Source: Archivesica marissinica (Eukaryota > Mollusca > Bivalvia > Venerida > Vesicomyidae). From it: 64,000 nucleotides of DNA. Position numbers and translations under genes: made by a program. Where the stretch lies: contig CM026400.1 of assembly GCA_014843695.1 (NCBI GenBank), forward strand, positions 42,267,983 to 42,331,982, written 5' to 3'. The notes below the pieces were generated by a model. The model saw only the letters and a program-made list of their open reading frames with translations. It was not told where the DNA came from and ran no database searches. Below are positions 38,797 to 49,700 of this stretch, one piece after another. Each line of letters starts with the position of its first letter. Position 1 is the stretch's first letter.

Positions 38797-39822
38797 GCAT
38801 ACTTATATACCAATGTCGAGTACAGGGATACTAAGATACTAATGTCAAGTACACGAGATACGTAGGTCTACACGAATGTCGAGTACAGGGGCAGGGGATA
38901 CTTATATACGAATGTAAAGTACATGGGCAGGAGATACTTATATACCAATGTCAATTACAGGGACATGGTATATTAAGCTACTAATGTCAAGTACATGGGA
39001 TACTTAGACACGAATGTCGAGTACATGGGCAGGGGATACTTATATACTAATGTCAAGTACATGGACAGGGGATACTTATATACTAATGTCAAGTATAGGG
39101 ACACGGGATACTTGTATATCAATGTCAAGTATAGGGGCAGTGGATACTTATATACCAATGTCAAGTACAGGGGCAGTGGATACTTATATACGAATGTCAA
39201 GTACAGGGTCAGTGGATACTTATATACTAATGTCAAGTACAGGGGCAGGGGATACTTGTATACCAATGTCAAGTACAGGGGCAGTGGATACTAATGTCAA
39301 GTACAGGGTCAGTGGATACTTATATACTAATGTCAAGTACAGGGGCAGGGGATACTTATATACTAATGTCATGTACATGGGCAGGATATACTTATATACT
39401 AATGTCATGTACAGGGGCAGGGGATACTTATATACGAATGTCAAGTACATAGGCATGGTGTACTTATATACCAATGTCAAGTACATGAGCAGGGGATAGT
39501 TATATACAAATGTCAAGTACATGGGCAGGGGATAGTTATATACTAATGTCAAGTATAGAGACAGGGGATACTTATATACTAATGTCAAGTACAGGGGCAG
39601 GGGATATTTATATACCAATGTCAATTACAGGGACATGGTATACTAAGATACTAATGTCAAGTACATGGGATACTTAGACACGAATGTCGAGTACAGGGGC
39701 AGGGGATACTTATATACCAATGTCAAGTACAGGATCAGAGGATACTTAGATACTAATGTCAAGTACAGGGGATATTTAGACACGAATGTCGAGTACAGGG
39801 GCAGGGGATACTTATATACAAC
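38797..39822 (+). repeat. 36-bp satellite, right end of the first block
   Basis: Continues from the LTR with degenerate monomers and ends with ATACTTATATACAACG at about 39822. Monomers are more variable here (GGGATAGTTATATAC, CAGGGTCAGTGG, shortened units), as expected at an array edge where homogenisation is weaker. Confidence 0.93.
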
Positions 39823-39925
39823 GTGTTAATCTGTCTGTGGAATTACGTTATATGACGCTGGGTATCCTACTATTATTCGATGATATGGTTATTTTAGGGC
39901 AATCTCAAGAGATTCTGCAACATAA

Positions 39926-40022
39926 GTCCGCCTCCGTGGTCGAGTGATTAAGATCGCTGACTTTTAGACCACTGTAACCTATCATCACTGATGGTCACAG
40001 GTTCGAGTCTAGCCTGACGATT
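39926..40022 (+). mobile_element. tRNA-like SINE head with long variable arm
   Basis: The sequence TCCGTGGTCGAGTGATTAAG gives an A box and ACAGGTTCGAGTCTAGC a B box, separated by a long variable arm (ATCATCACTGATGGTCACAG), as in class II (Leu/Ser) tRNAs. The same head occurs at 43560-43651 on the other strand with a SINE body attached. Acceptor-stem pairing is poor, so I do not call it a functional tRNA. Confidence 0.65.
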
Positions 40023-40149
40023 TTCCACTAATTTACTTCTGGCAAAAGGACATGTTGATATTATCAGAAACGAAATACGGTACAATCAATGGTCTCGGTG
40101 TTTAAATATATTTATATGATTGACCAGGCAAAGTATATCAACGGCTGTT

Positions 40150-40326
40150 CCCAGGCTAGTTCGAGCACCGCCCAGACCGTGTATCATTTATATAAAAAAA
40201 TTGGCAGTTTCTTACGATGGTTAGTGCATCAAGTACTGGTTAACCACTGGAGCCTGCCCAGGAAAGGTGTTGTTAGGTAAACTGCCCGTCGCTCAAATGG
40301 GCAACCGGTAGCGACGTTAAATAACC
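40150..40326 (+). mobile_element. SINE family B body with hairpin tail
   Basis: Begins with a B-box remnant (CTAGTTCGAGCACCGCCC), then the body TTGGCAGTTTCTTACGATGG, the shared core AGTACTGGTTAACCACTGGA and GCCTGCCCAGGAAAGGTGTT, and ends in a hairpin CGTCGCTCAAATGGGCAACC...AGCGACG at 40287-40316. The core is shared with SINE C and the tail with SINE A. It may belong with the head at 39926-40022, separated by about 130 bp of other sequence, or be a separate truncated copy. Confidence 0.7.
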
Positions 40327-40493
40327 TTAAATTTGAATAGCCCTGCAACATAGTTTATACTCGTTATGTACATACTGCAGCAAATGGGTGTTAGAAGTTA
40401 ACATTGAGAAGACTAAAGTGGTTGTATTTTGTAATAGAGAGGCAAAACTAAGCCACACGCGCAGTGATATGACAATAACGAACCCATTTATGC
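40327..40493. other. Spacer, nothing recognised
   Basis: Short unremarkable stretch between the SINE and the GGATATCC repeat cluster. Confidence 0.3.
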
Positions 40494-40712
40494 ATTGATT
40501 ACTTTAAATCGAATTATGGATATACAATAATCAAATGGAATTATGGATATCCAAAAATATTAATCATGGATCGAATTTTGGATATCCATAAAAATAGCTT
40601 GGAATTATGGTTATCCATATATCAAAATATAGATATCCAATAATTTAATTATGGATATCCAAAAATGGAATTATGTATATCCAAAAATCGAATTATGGAT
40701 ATCAATAAATAC
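40494..40712. repeat. Degenerate repeat built on GAATTATGGATATCCA
   Basis: About nine or ten imperfect copies of a roughly 21-bp unit, e.g. GAATTATGGATATCCAAAAA, with some in inverted sense (TTTGGATATCCATAAAAA). GGATATCC is self-complementary, so the cluster is partly palindromic. It looks like an old minisatellite. Confidence 0.75.
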
Positions 40713-40960
40713 TGAATAAATAGCAAAACGGCGCCCCATAATTGTCGTGCTTATATACATATACTTAAGCAATCTGTATTCAACGTACTTAAGCAATCTG
40801 TATTCAACGTAATGTCCAAATATAATGAATGTAAATTATAATGTATAGTAGGTATTGTCAATACTGTTGTATATGATTGTCTCTTATTGATATGTTTTTT
40901 ATGTACATGTTATTTGTTATACATTGATGAACTTTTAATTTCAAATTGGACACTAAAACT

Positions 40961-42008
40961 TCTTCCTCTTCTATAAGGCTTCCTCTTCTATAAGGCTTCC
41001 TCTTCTATAAGGCCATAGGGCACACTCTATAAGGCCACAGGGCACACTATATAAGGTCACAGGGCACACTCTATAAGGTCACAAGGCACACTCTATATAA
41101 GGCCACAGGGCACACTCTATATAAGGCCACAGGGCACACTCTATATAAGAACATAGGGCACACTCTATATAAGAACATAGGGCACACTCTATATAAGAAC
41201 ATAGGGCACACTCTATATAAGAACATAGGGCACACTCTATATAAGAACATAGGGCACACTCTATATAAGAACATAGGGCACACTCTATATAAGAACATAG
41301 GGCACACTCTATATAAGAACATAGGGCACACTCTATATAAGAACATAGGGCACACTCTATATAAGAACATAGGGCACACTCTATATAAGAACATAGGGCA
41401 CACTCTATATAAGAACATAGGGCACACTCTATATAAGAACATAGGGCACACTCTATATAAGAACATAGGGCACACTCTATATAAGAACATAGGGCACACT
41501 CTATATAAGAACATAGGGCACACTCTATATAAGGCCATAGGGCACACTCTATATAAGGCCATAGGGCACGCTCTATATAAGGCCATAGGGCACGCTCTAT
41601 ATAAGGCCATAGGGCACGCTCTATATAAGAACACAGGGCACGCTCTATTAAGACCACAGGGCACACTCTATATAAGACCACAGGGCACACTCTATATAAG
41701 GCCACAGGGCACACTCTATATAAGGCCACAGGGCACACTCTATATAAGGCCATAGGGCACACTCTATATAAGGCCACAGGGCACACTCTATATAAGGCCA
41801 CAGGGCACACTCTATATAAGGCCACAGGGCACACTCTATATAAGGCCACAGGGCACACTCTATATAAGGCCACAGGGCACACTCTATATAAGAACACAGG
41901 GCACACTCTATATAAGAACACAGGGCACACTCTATATAAGAACACAGGGCACACTCTATATAAGACCATAGGGCACGCTCTATATAAGACCATAGGGCAC
42001 ACTCTATG
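40961..42008. repeat. 24-bp satellite with TATATAAG in each unit
   Basis: It opens with three 17-bp units (TCCTCTTCTATAAGGCT), passes through shortened units (CACACTCTATAAGGCCACAG), then settles to a 24-bp period with about 40 copies. The core is CACTCTATATAAG followed by AACATAGGG, GCCACAGGG, GCCATAGGG or ACCACAGGG. Subtypes are clustered: the AACATA type is homogeneous at 41146-41528 and the GCCACA type dominates 41693-41885. All minus-strand frames are long because 24 is divisible by 3. I see no reason to call a protein. Confidence 0.95.
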
Positions 42009-42014
42009 AGGCCA

Positions 42015-42142
42015 GTAGAAGAACCACAGGATACTCTGGAATGGGTCTCTGTCTGTATCATTGCACTATCCTCCAAAAATGTAAAATTACTAATCTCTTC
42101 AGGAGGCGTCGCTCATATGGACAACCGGTAGCGACGATAAAA
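42015..42142 (+). mobile_element. SINE family A, 3' half, plus orientation
   Basis: Reverse-complement orientation of the other family A copies: GACTCTGGAATGGGTCTC-like start (ATACTCTGGAATGGGTCTCT), GCACTATCCTCCAAAAATG, then the hairpin tail GGCGTCGCTCATATGGACAA...AGCGACG. The head is missing. It sits exactly between the 24-bp and 85-bp satellites. Confidence 0.75.
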
Positions 42143-42210
42143 CACACACACGAGTTAGAATCAGTTTTGAGCATTTTTATGAGTTACTGTACCCGTTAGA
42201 ATCAAATTAA

Positions 42211-43253
42211 ACCAATCATTTATCTCGTGTTTGAATCAGTCTTGGGCTATATGATTGGCTGCATAGCAATACACTATCAAGTACTATAATATTCAACCAA
42301 TCATTTATCTCGTGTTTGAATCCGTCTTCGGCTATTTGATTGGCTGCATAGCAATAAACTACCAAGTACTATAGTATTCAACCAATCATTTATCTCGTGT
42401 TTGAATCCGTCTTCGGCTATTTGATTGACTGCATAGCAATAAACTACCAAGTACTATAGTATTCAACCAATCATTTATCTCGTGTTTGAATCCGTCTTCG
42501 GCTATTTGATTGGCTGCATAACAATAAACTACCAAGTACTATAGTATTCAACCAAGCATTTATCTCGTGTTTGAATCCGTCTTCGGCTATTTGATTGGCT
42601 GCATAGCAATAAACTACCAAGTACTATAGTATTCAACCAATCATTTATCTCGTGTTTGAATCCGTCTTCGGCTATTTGATTGGCTGCATAACAATAAACT
42701 ACCAAGTACTATAGTATTCAACCAATCATTTATCTCGTGTTTGAATCCGTCTTCGGCTATTTGATTGGCTGCATAACAATAAACTACCAAGTACTATAGT
42801 ATTCAACCAAGCATTTATCTCGTGTTTGAATCCGTCTTCGGCTATTTGATTGGCTGCATAGCAATAAACTATCAAATACTATAGTATTCAACCAATCATT
42901 TATCTCGTGTTTGAATCCGTCTTCGGCTATTTGATTGGCTGCATAGCAATAAACTACCAAGTACTATAGTATTCAACCAATCATTTATCTCGTGTTTGAA
43001 TCCGTCTTCGGCTATTTGATTGGCTGCATAACAATAAACTACCAAGTACTATAGTATTCAACCAATCATTTATCTCGTGTTTGAATCCGTCTTCGGCTAT
43101 TTGATTGGCTGCATAGCAATAAACTACCAAGTACTATAGTATTCAACCAATCATTTATCTCGTGTTTGAATCCGTCTTCGGCTATTTGATTGGCTGCATA
43201 GCAATAAACTACCAAGTACTATCGTATTCAACCAATCAATTATCTTGAATTTG
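42211..43253. repeat. 85-bp satellite, 12 copies plus partial
   Basis: ACCAATCATTTATCTCGTGT occurs at 42211 and every 85 bp to 43231 (1020 bp = 12 x 85). Each unit contains a CCAAT (ACCAATCA) and an inverted CCAAT (GATTGGCTGC) about 45 bp apart and the near-palindrome AGTACTATAGTATT. The first unit and the last partial unit are most divergent. Internal units differ by only a few bases (GCATAGC/GCATAAC, AATCATT/AAGCATT), which alternate in a pattern suggesting duplication of multi-unit blocks. Confidence 0.95.
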
Positions 43254-43393
43254 ACGAAATGTGTTATATTATCAGGATTGGATGTATGGCACAGCTGTAA
43301 GTGTTGTCGTGTTATATTTTCCAGCATCCATCAAACGGAAAATCCTCTCTGAAATAAATATGTCATATTTTATTATTTTTTATGTTATATTTC

Positions 43394-43651
43394 GGGTTTT
43401 ACACCTGCATCAGCACCATTCTGGGCTATATCGCCGGCTGGCAGTTTACCTAACAACACCTTTCCTGGACAGGCTCCAGCGGTTAACCAGTACTTGGGTG
43501 TACCAACCTCCATAAGAAACAGAAACTGCCAACTTGTTCATATAAATGAGACACGGTATGAGCGGGGCTCGAACCCGTGACCATCAGTGATGATAGGTTA
43601 CAGTGGTATACAAGTCAGCGACATTAACTACTCGACGACGGTGGCGGACCA
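43394..43651 (-). mobile_element. SINE family B, near full length
   Basis: Read on the minus strand: head GTCGAGTAGTTAATGTCGCT, long variable arm, ACGGGTTCGAGCCCCGCTC (B box), body TTGGCAGTTTCTGTTTCTTA, core AAGTACTGGTTAACCGCTGG and CTGTCCAGGAAAGGTGTTGT, then a tail GCCGGCGATATAGCCCAGAA...GATGCAGGTGTAAAACCC. The tail differs from that at 40287-40316, so the same body is joined to two different 3' ends in this window. Confidence 0.8.
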
Positions 43652-43869
43652 ATTTATTTATAAATTGATTTCGAATTTAATTTATATGTATAACATTGTC
43701 TAAATATTCTAATGGATCAGTCGTTGAGTTTAGGTTTCAATTTAGGCGGATTATGGAGGCATACAGCCTTCCACCTTTACCAATACGACGAATACAGTTA
43801 TCAAATTCTGAAAAATATCTCCCTCCGTCCCTCCCTTTGTTATTTTAGTTTATTTTAGCATGGATATTG
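43652..43869. other. Spacer, nothing recognised
   Basis: AT-rich sequence between the SINE and the 502-bp MITE. No exon or repeat identified. Confidence 0.3.
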
Positions 43870-44371
43870 TTAAAGCGACATTACATCGCAAAAAGCAAAT
43901 AAAATGCATTTTTCACGCATAAATGCATTGCTACTACAAATTCTCCCGAATACATTCGAACACTAACATTGAATCAATAAACAGTGTTTTTGTGGATTGA
44001 AAGTAGGATTTCATATTACGGTCATCCACGCTCCTGAATTGACGTTTGTTTGTCATCGGAGTCAATACTAAACGCGAGATAATGTCGTTTAGAGATACTT
44101 TAACTAAGAATAGTATACACATAAATATGCATAAATGTGAGATATAATGGTAAATATGTACCATAAACCGTGTTATTCAGGATAAACTAGTTGTATTACG
44201 CATGGATGTTTACATTATTTAGTGACGGTCAACAAATCGCGTATACGACGTTTGTTTATTAGTTGAAATATTCAGTATTTGAGGCAAATATTTGGGGGGA
44301 AAATTATACCATGTAATAGGAAAATACATTCTGTAGAAATTTGCGTTTTCACCGATGTAGTGTCGCTTTAA
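43870..44371. mobile_element. 502-bp MITE with TTAA ends
   Basis: The left end TTAAAGCGACATTACATCG (43870-43888) is matched by an inverted right end (44353-44371) with one mismatch, and TTAA lies at both outer edges. There is no transposase. TTAA duplication fits piggyBac, but the inner end AGCGACA lacks the usual CC start, so the superfamily is uncertain. A minus-strand open frame (43934-44164) lies entirely inside and has no recognisable domain. Confidence 0.72.
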
Positions 44372-44482
44372 CGTTATCAATACAAATAAAATCGAATTAC
44401 GACTCCCTTGACAACTTTTAATTTGTTTTTATCAATTCCTTATATGTAACAGTAATGTATTTATTTATTATAGTGTCGCCCC

Positions 44483-44712
44483 TATTGAAAGAGCCATCCA
44501 TGTCTGACTGATGAGACACATCTTATGAACATAGGTACGTCCCAAATCATATCCTTGCAGGCCAGGTGCCAGGCTGGTGGGCAATCGGTAACCATTATTT
44601 AACTAGCTGGCGGCTCACCAACCGATCATATCAGAATGAACTCCTGAAGAGGTCCCATACTTCGACCTCCCGCTCCGTAGGCAGACGCCTTAACCACTAA
44701 TGTATGTAGCAT
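44483..44712 (-). mobile_element. tRNA-derived SINE, family F
   Basis: On the minus strand: CATTAGTGGTTAAGGCGTCT (A box), GGGAGGTCGAAGTATGGGAC (decayed B box), body with GATCGGTTGGTGAGCCGCCA and CCGATTGCCCACCAGCCTGG, and 3' part ATGGATGGCTCTTTCAATAG near 44483. It begins about 15 bp after the putative splice donor of the exon at 44728-44914. Confidence 0.6.
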
Positions 44713-44727
44713 TGAAGTGTAGGTTAC

Positions 44728-44914
44728 CATTCTGCTCGATACAGGTTCCATAGTTACATCCGGTGTCGGCGCAACATGAATGACAGAGAATGGTTGATCG
44801 CTTCGATCTGATTCCGCATCGTTCTTGCCAGGTTACACCAGACGACAATCGTGTTACGTTTGTATTGCATGTTTTATAATCCTCGTATGCTTTTTGCATC
44901 AGCTGTTGGCATTT
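44728..44914 (-). CDS. Possible internal exon, cysteine-rich extracellular domain
   Basis: The minus-strand frame has nine cysteines in 62 codons, including CQQLMQKAYEDYKTC, a TWQERC segment, and CHSCCADTGCNYGTC. The C-x-x-CC-x4-C-N arrangement resembles small disulfide-rich extracellular domains common in molluscan secreted or membrane proteins; I cannot name the family. TTTCAG|AAATGC at 44915-44920 is a credible acceptor after a pyrimidine-containing stretch, and AATG|GTAACC at 44728/44727 is a credible donor, giving phase 0 start and phase 1 end. The frame stays open upstream into the 39-bp repeat and stops at 44690 inside the SINE, so exon limits are an inference. It could also be a decayed exon. 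Confidence 0.4.
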
Positions 44915-44982
44915 CTGAAAGTCATTGGTAGTTGATTTTATTTGGGTTGCAAGTTCAGATACATATACGTTACGATACGGAA

Positions 44983-45420
44983 GCTTATATAAAATACGTT
45001 ACTGTTAGGGATTGTAGAATGCTTATATAAAATACGTTACTGTCAGGGATTGTCAAAATGCTTATATAAAATACGTTACTGTCAGGGATTGTAGAATGCT
45101 TATATAAAATACGTTACTGTCAGGGATTGTCAAAATGCTTATATAAAATACGTTACTGTCAGGGATTGTCAAAATGCTTATATAAAATACGTTACTGTCA
45201 GGGATTGTCAAAATGCTTATATAAAATACGTTACTGTCAGGGATTGTCAAAATGTTTATATAAAATACGTTACTGTCAGGGATTGTCAAAATGTTTATAT
45301 AAAATACGTTACTGTCAGGGATTGTCAAAATGTTTATATAGAATACGTTACCGTCAGGGATTGTCAAAATGTTAATATTAAATACGTTACTGTCGGGGAT
45401 TGTCAACATGTTTATATAAA
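44983..45420. repeat. 39-bp satellite, about 11 copies
   Basis: Units contain TATATAAAATACGTTACTGT and AGGGATTGTCAAAATG. The period is 39 bp, with two early units of 38 bp (GATTGTAGAATG). The edges near 45373-45420 diverge (TTAATATTAAATACG, ATATAAATTACATCC). Open frames on both strands (45062-45556, 45127-45375) reflect the period and are not genes. Confidence 0.93.
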
Positions 45421-45719
45421 TTACATCCGCCCCAGCGGCTGGGGGCAAAAGAAATTCACTGCTGCCTGGCTGGTGTGCAGGTTGGGTAAAACTCCCACGA
45501 AACCAGCCGACCGCGTTCCACCAAAAACATATTCTAAAATTTAAATTCAAATACATATCCTAAAACTAAATAAAGTCTTGAAAAATAAATATACCACAGA
45601 ACTGAAATGTAAAACGCGTTAGAAAATATAAAAATATAACCATTAAAACTGAGAAATTAAATACAAAACAAAACTTTCTAATTTATTAAACTTATGTTTA
45701 AAATATCGTAATACTATAC
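45421..45719. other. No gene; possible old repeat fragment then AT-rich sequence
   Basis: 45424-45525 is a GC-richer patch (CCGCCCCAGCGGCTGGGGGC, CGAAACCAGCCGACCGCG) that could be a degraded transposable-element fragment. After it the sequence is very AT-rich up to the gap. Confidence 0.3.
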
Positions 45720-46719
45720 NNNNNNNNNNNNNNNNNNNNNNNNNNNNNNNNNNNNNNNNNNNNNNNNNNNNNNNNNNNNNNNNNNNNNNNNNNNNNNNNN
45801 NNNNNNNNNNNNNNNNNNNNNNNNNNNNNNNNNNNNNNNNNNNNNNNNNNNNNNNNNNNNNNNNNNNNNNNNNNNNNNNNNNNNNNNNNNNNNNNNNNNN
45901 NNNNNNNNNNNNNNNNNNNNNNNNNNNNNNNNNNNNNNNNNNNNNNNNNNNNNNNNNNNNNNNNNNNNNNNNNNNNNNNNNNNNNNNNNNNNNNNNNNNN
46001 NNNNNNNNNNNNNNNNNNNNNNNNNNNNNNNNNNNNNNNNNNNNNNNNNNNNNNNNNNNNNNNNNNNNNNNNNNNNNNNNNNNNNNNNNNNNNNNNNNNN
46101 NNNNNNNNNNNNNNNNNNNNNNNNNNNNNNNNNNNNNNNNNNNNNNNNNNNNNNNNNNNNNNNNNNNNNNNNNNNNNNNNNNNNNNNNNNNNNNNNNNNN
46201 NNNNNNNNNNNNNNNNNNNNNNNNNNNNNNNNNNNNNNNNNNNNNNNNNNNNNNNNNNNNNNNNNNNNNNNNNNNNNNNNNNNNNNNNNNNNNNNNNNNN
46301 NNNNNNNNNNNNNNNNNNNNNNNNNNNNNNNNNNNNNNNNNNNNNNNNNNNNNNNNNNNNNNNNNNNNNNNNNNNNNNNNNNNNNNNNNNNNNNNNNNNN
46401 NNNNNNNNNNNNNNNNNNNNNNNNNNNNNNNNNNNNNNNNNNNNNNNNNNNNNNNNNNNNNNNNNNNNNNNNNNNNNNNNNNNNNNNNNNNNNNNNNNNN
46501 NNNNNNNNNNNNNNNNNNNNNNNNNNNNNNNNNNNNNNNNNNNNNNNNNNNNNNNNNNNNNNNNNNNNNNNNNNNNNNNNNNNNNNNNNNNNNNNNNNNN
46601 NNNNNNNNNNNNNNNNNNNNNNNNNNNNNNNNNNNNNNNNNNNNNNNNNNNNNNNNNNNNNNNNNNNNNNNNNNNNNNNNNNNNNNNNNNNNNNNNNNNN
46701 NNNNNNNNNNNNNNNNNNN
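45720..46719. other. Assembly gap, exactly 1000 N
   Basis: Second round-number gap. It separates AT-rich unique sequence from the right satellite block, so the true left edge of that block is not seen. Confidence 0.99.
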
Positions 46720-49700
46720 ATGTCAAGTACATGGGCAGGGGATACTTATATACCAATGACGAGTTCATGTGCAGCAGGGGGTACGTATATACCAATGTTA
46801 AGTACAGTCACAGGGGATACTTATATACTAATGACAAGTACATGGGCAGGGGATACTGATATACTAATGTCAAGTACATGGGCAGGAATACGTATATACT
46901 AATGTCAAGTACATGGGCAGAGGATACTTATATACGAATGTCAAGTACAGGGGCAGGGGATACTTATATACCAATGCCAAGTACAGGGATAGGGGATACT
47001 TATATACTAATGTCAAGTACATGGGCAGTGGATACTTATATACTAATGTCAAGTACAGGGGCAGGGGATACTTATATACTAATGTCAAGTACAAGCGCAG
47101 GGGATACTTATATACTAATGTCGAGTACATGGGCATAGGATACTTATATACTAATGTCAAGTACATGGGCAGAGGATACTTATATACGAATGTCAAGTAC
47201 ATGGGCAGGGGACACTTATATACCAATGTCAAGTACAGGGGCAGGGGATACTTATATACTAATGTCAAGTACATGGACAGGGGATACTTATATACGAATG
47301 TCGAGTACATGGGCAGGGGATACTTATATACTAATGTCAAGTACATGGGCAGGGGATACTTATATACTAATGACAAGTACAGGGACAGGGGATACTTATA
47401 TACTAATGGCAAGTATAGGGACAGGAGATACTTATATACTAATGTCAAGTACAGGGGCAGGGGATACTTATATACCAATGTCAAGTACAGGGGCAGGGGA
47501 TACTTATATACAAATGACAAGTACATGTGCAGGGGATACTTATATACTAATGTCAAGTACATGGGCAGGAGATACTTATATACGAATGTCAAGTACAGGG
47601 GCAGGGGATACTTATATACGAATGTCAAGTACATGTGCAGGGGATACTTATATACTAATGTCAAGTACATGGGCAGGGGATACTTATATACCAATGTCAA
47701 GTACATGGGCAGGGGATACTTATATACCAATGTCAAGTACAGGGACAGGGGATACTTATATACTAGTGTCAAGTACATGGGCAGGGGATACTTATATACT
47801 AATGTCAAGTACATGGGCAGGGGATACATATACTAATGTCAAGTACCGGGCAGGGTACTTATATACTATTATGCAGTACATGGGCAGGGATACTTATATA
47901 CTAATGTCAAGTACATGGGCAGGGATACTTATATACTATTGTCAAGTACATGGGCAGAGATACTATTACTAATGTCAAGTACATGGGCAGGGGATACTTA
48001 TATACCAATGTCAAGTACATGGGCAGGGGATACTTATATACCAATGTCAAGTACAGTCACAGGGGATACTTATATACTAATGTCAAGTACATGGGCAGGG
48101 GATACTTATATACTAATGTCAAGTACAGGGGCAGGGGATACTTATATACTAATGTCAAGTACATGGGCAGGGGATACTTATATACTAATGTCAAGTACAT
48201 GGGCAGGGGATACTTATATACGAATGTCAAGTACAGGGGCAGGGGATACTTATATACTAATGTCAAGTACATGGGCAGGGGATACTTATATACTAATGTC
48301 AAGTACATGGGCAGGGGATACTTATATACTAATGTCAAGTACATGGGCAGGGGATACTTATATACTAATGTCAAGTACAGGGACAGGGGATACTTATATA
48401 CTAATGTCAAGTACAGGGACAGGGGATACTTATATACTAATGTCAAGTACAGGGGCAGGGGATACTTATATACTAATGTCAAGTACAGGGACAGGGGATA
48501 CTTATATACTAATGTCAAGTATAGGCAGGGGATACTTATATACTAATGTCAAGTATAGGGACAGGGGATACTTATATACCAATGTCAAGTATAGGGACAG
48601 GGGATACTTATATACAAATGTCAAGTACAGGGACAGGGGATACTTATATACTAATGTCAAGTATAGGGGCAGGGGATACTTATATACTAATGTCAAGTAC
48701 AGGGACAGGGGATACTTATATACCAATGTCAAGTACAGGGACAGGGGATACTTATATACTAATGTCAAGTACAGGGGCAGGGGATACTTATATACTAATG
48801 TCAAGTACATGGGCAGGGGATACTTATATACTAATGTCAACTACATGGGCAGGGGATACTTATATACCAATGGCAAGTACATGGGCAGGGGATACTTATA
48901 TACCAATATAAAGTACAGGGACAGGGGATACTTATATACTATAGTATATAATGTCAAGTACATGGGCAAGGGATACTTATATATCAATGTCAAGTACATG
49001 GGCAGGGGATACTTATATACCAATATAAAGTACAGGGACAGGGGATACTTATATACTAATGTCAAGTACATGGGCAGGGGATACTTATATACTAATGTCA
49101 AGTATAGGGACATGGGATACTTATATACTAATGGCAAGTACATGGGCAGGGGATACTTATATACTAATGTCAAGTACATGGTCAGGGGATACTTATACAC
49201 TAATGGCAAGTACAGGGGCAGGCAGGGGATACTTATATACTAATGTCAAGTACATGGACAGGGGATACTTATATACTAATGTCAAGTACATGGGCAGGGG
49301 ATACTTATATACTAATGTCAAGTACATGGGCAGGGGATACTTATATACTAATGTCAAGTACATGGACAGGGGATACTTATATACTAATGTCAAGTACATG
49401 GGCAGGGGATACTTATATACTAATGTCAAGTACATGGACAGGGGATACTTATATACTACTGTCAAGTACAGGGGCATGGGATACGTATATACTAATGTCA
49501 AGTACAGGGGCAGGGGATACTTATATACCAATGCCAAGTACAGGGGCAGGGGATACTTATATACTAATGTCAAGTACATGGGCAGTGGATACTTATATAC
49601 GAATTTCAAGTACAGGGGCAGGGGATACTTATATACTAATGTCAAGTACAGTGGCATGGGATACTTATATACTAATGTCGAGTACAGGGGCAGGGGATAC

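Noticed and set aside
7461..39822. CRISPR array
   Set aside because: There are no unique spacers: units are contiguous 36-bp repeats with point variants, in a eukaryotic setting and without cas genes.
39926..40022. Functional class II tRNA (Leu/Ser)
   Set aside because: Poor acceptor-stem pairing, no T-run terminator at the right place, and a matching SINE copy at 43394-43651.
41079..42002. 307-codon minus-strand frame with 8-residue repeats
   Set aside because: By-product of the 24-bp satellite; several overlapping frames are equally open.
43934..44164. 76-codon minus-strand frame
   Set aside because: Lies wholly within the 502-bp MITE and has no similarity to known proteins that I can see.
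45062..45556. 164-codon minus-strand frame with 13-residue repeats
   Set aside because: By-product of the 39-bp satellite; the N-terminal part crosses unrelated sequence with no recognisable domain.
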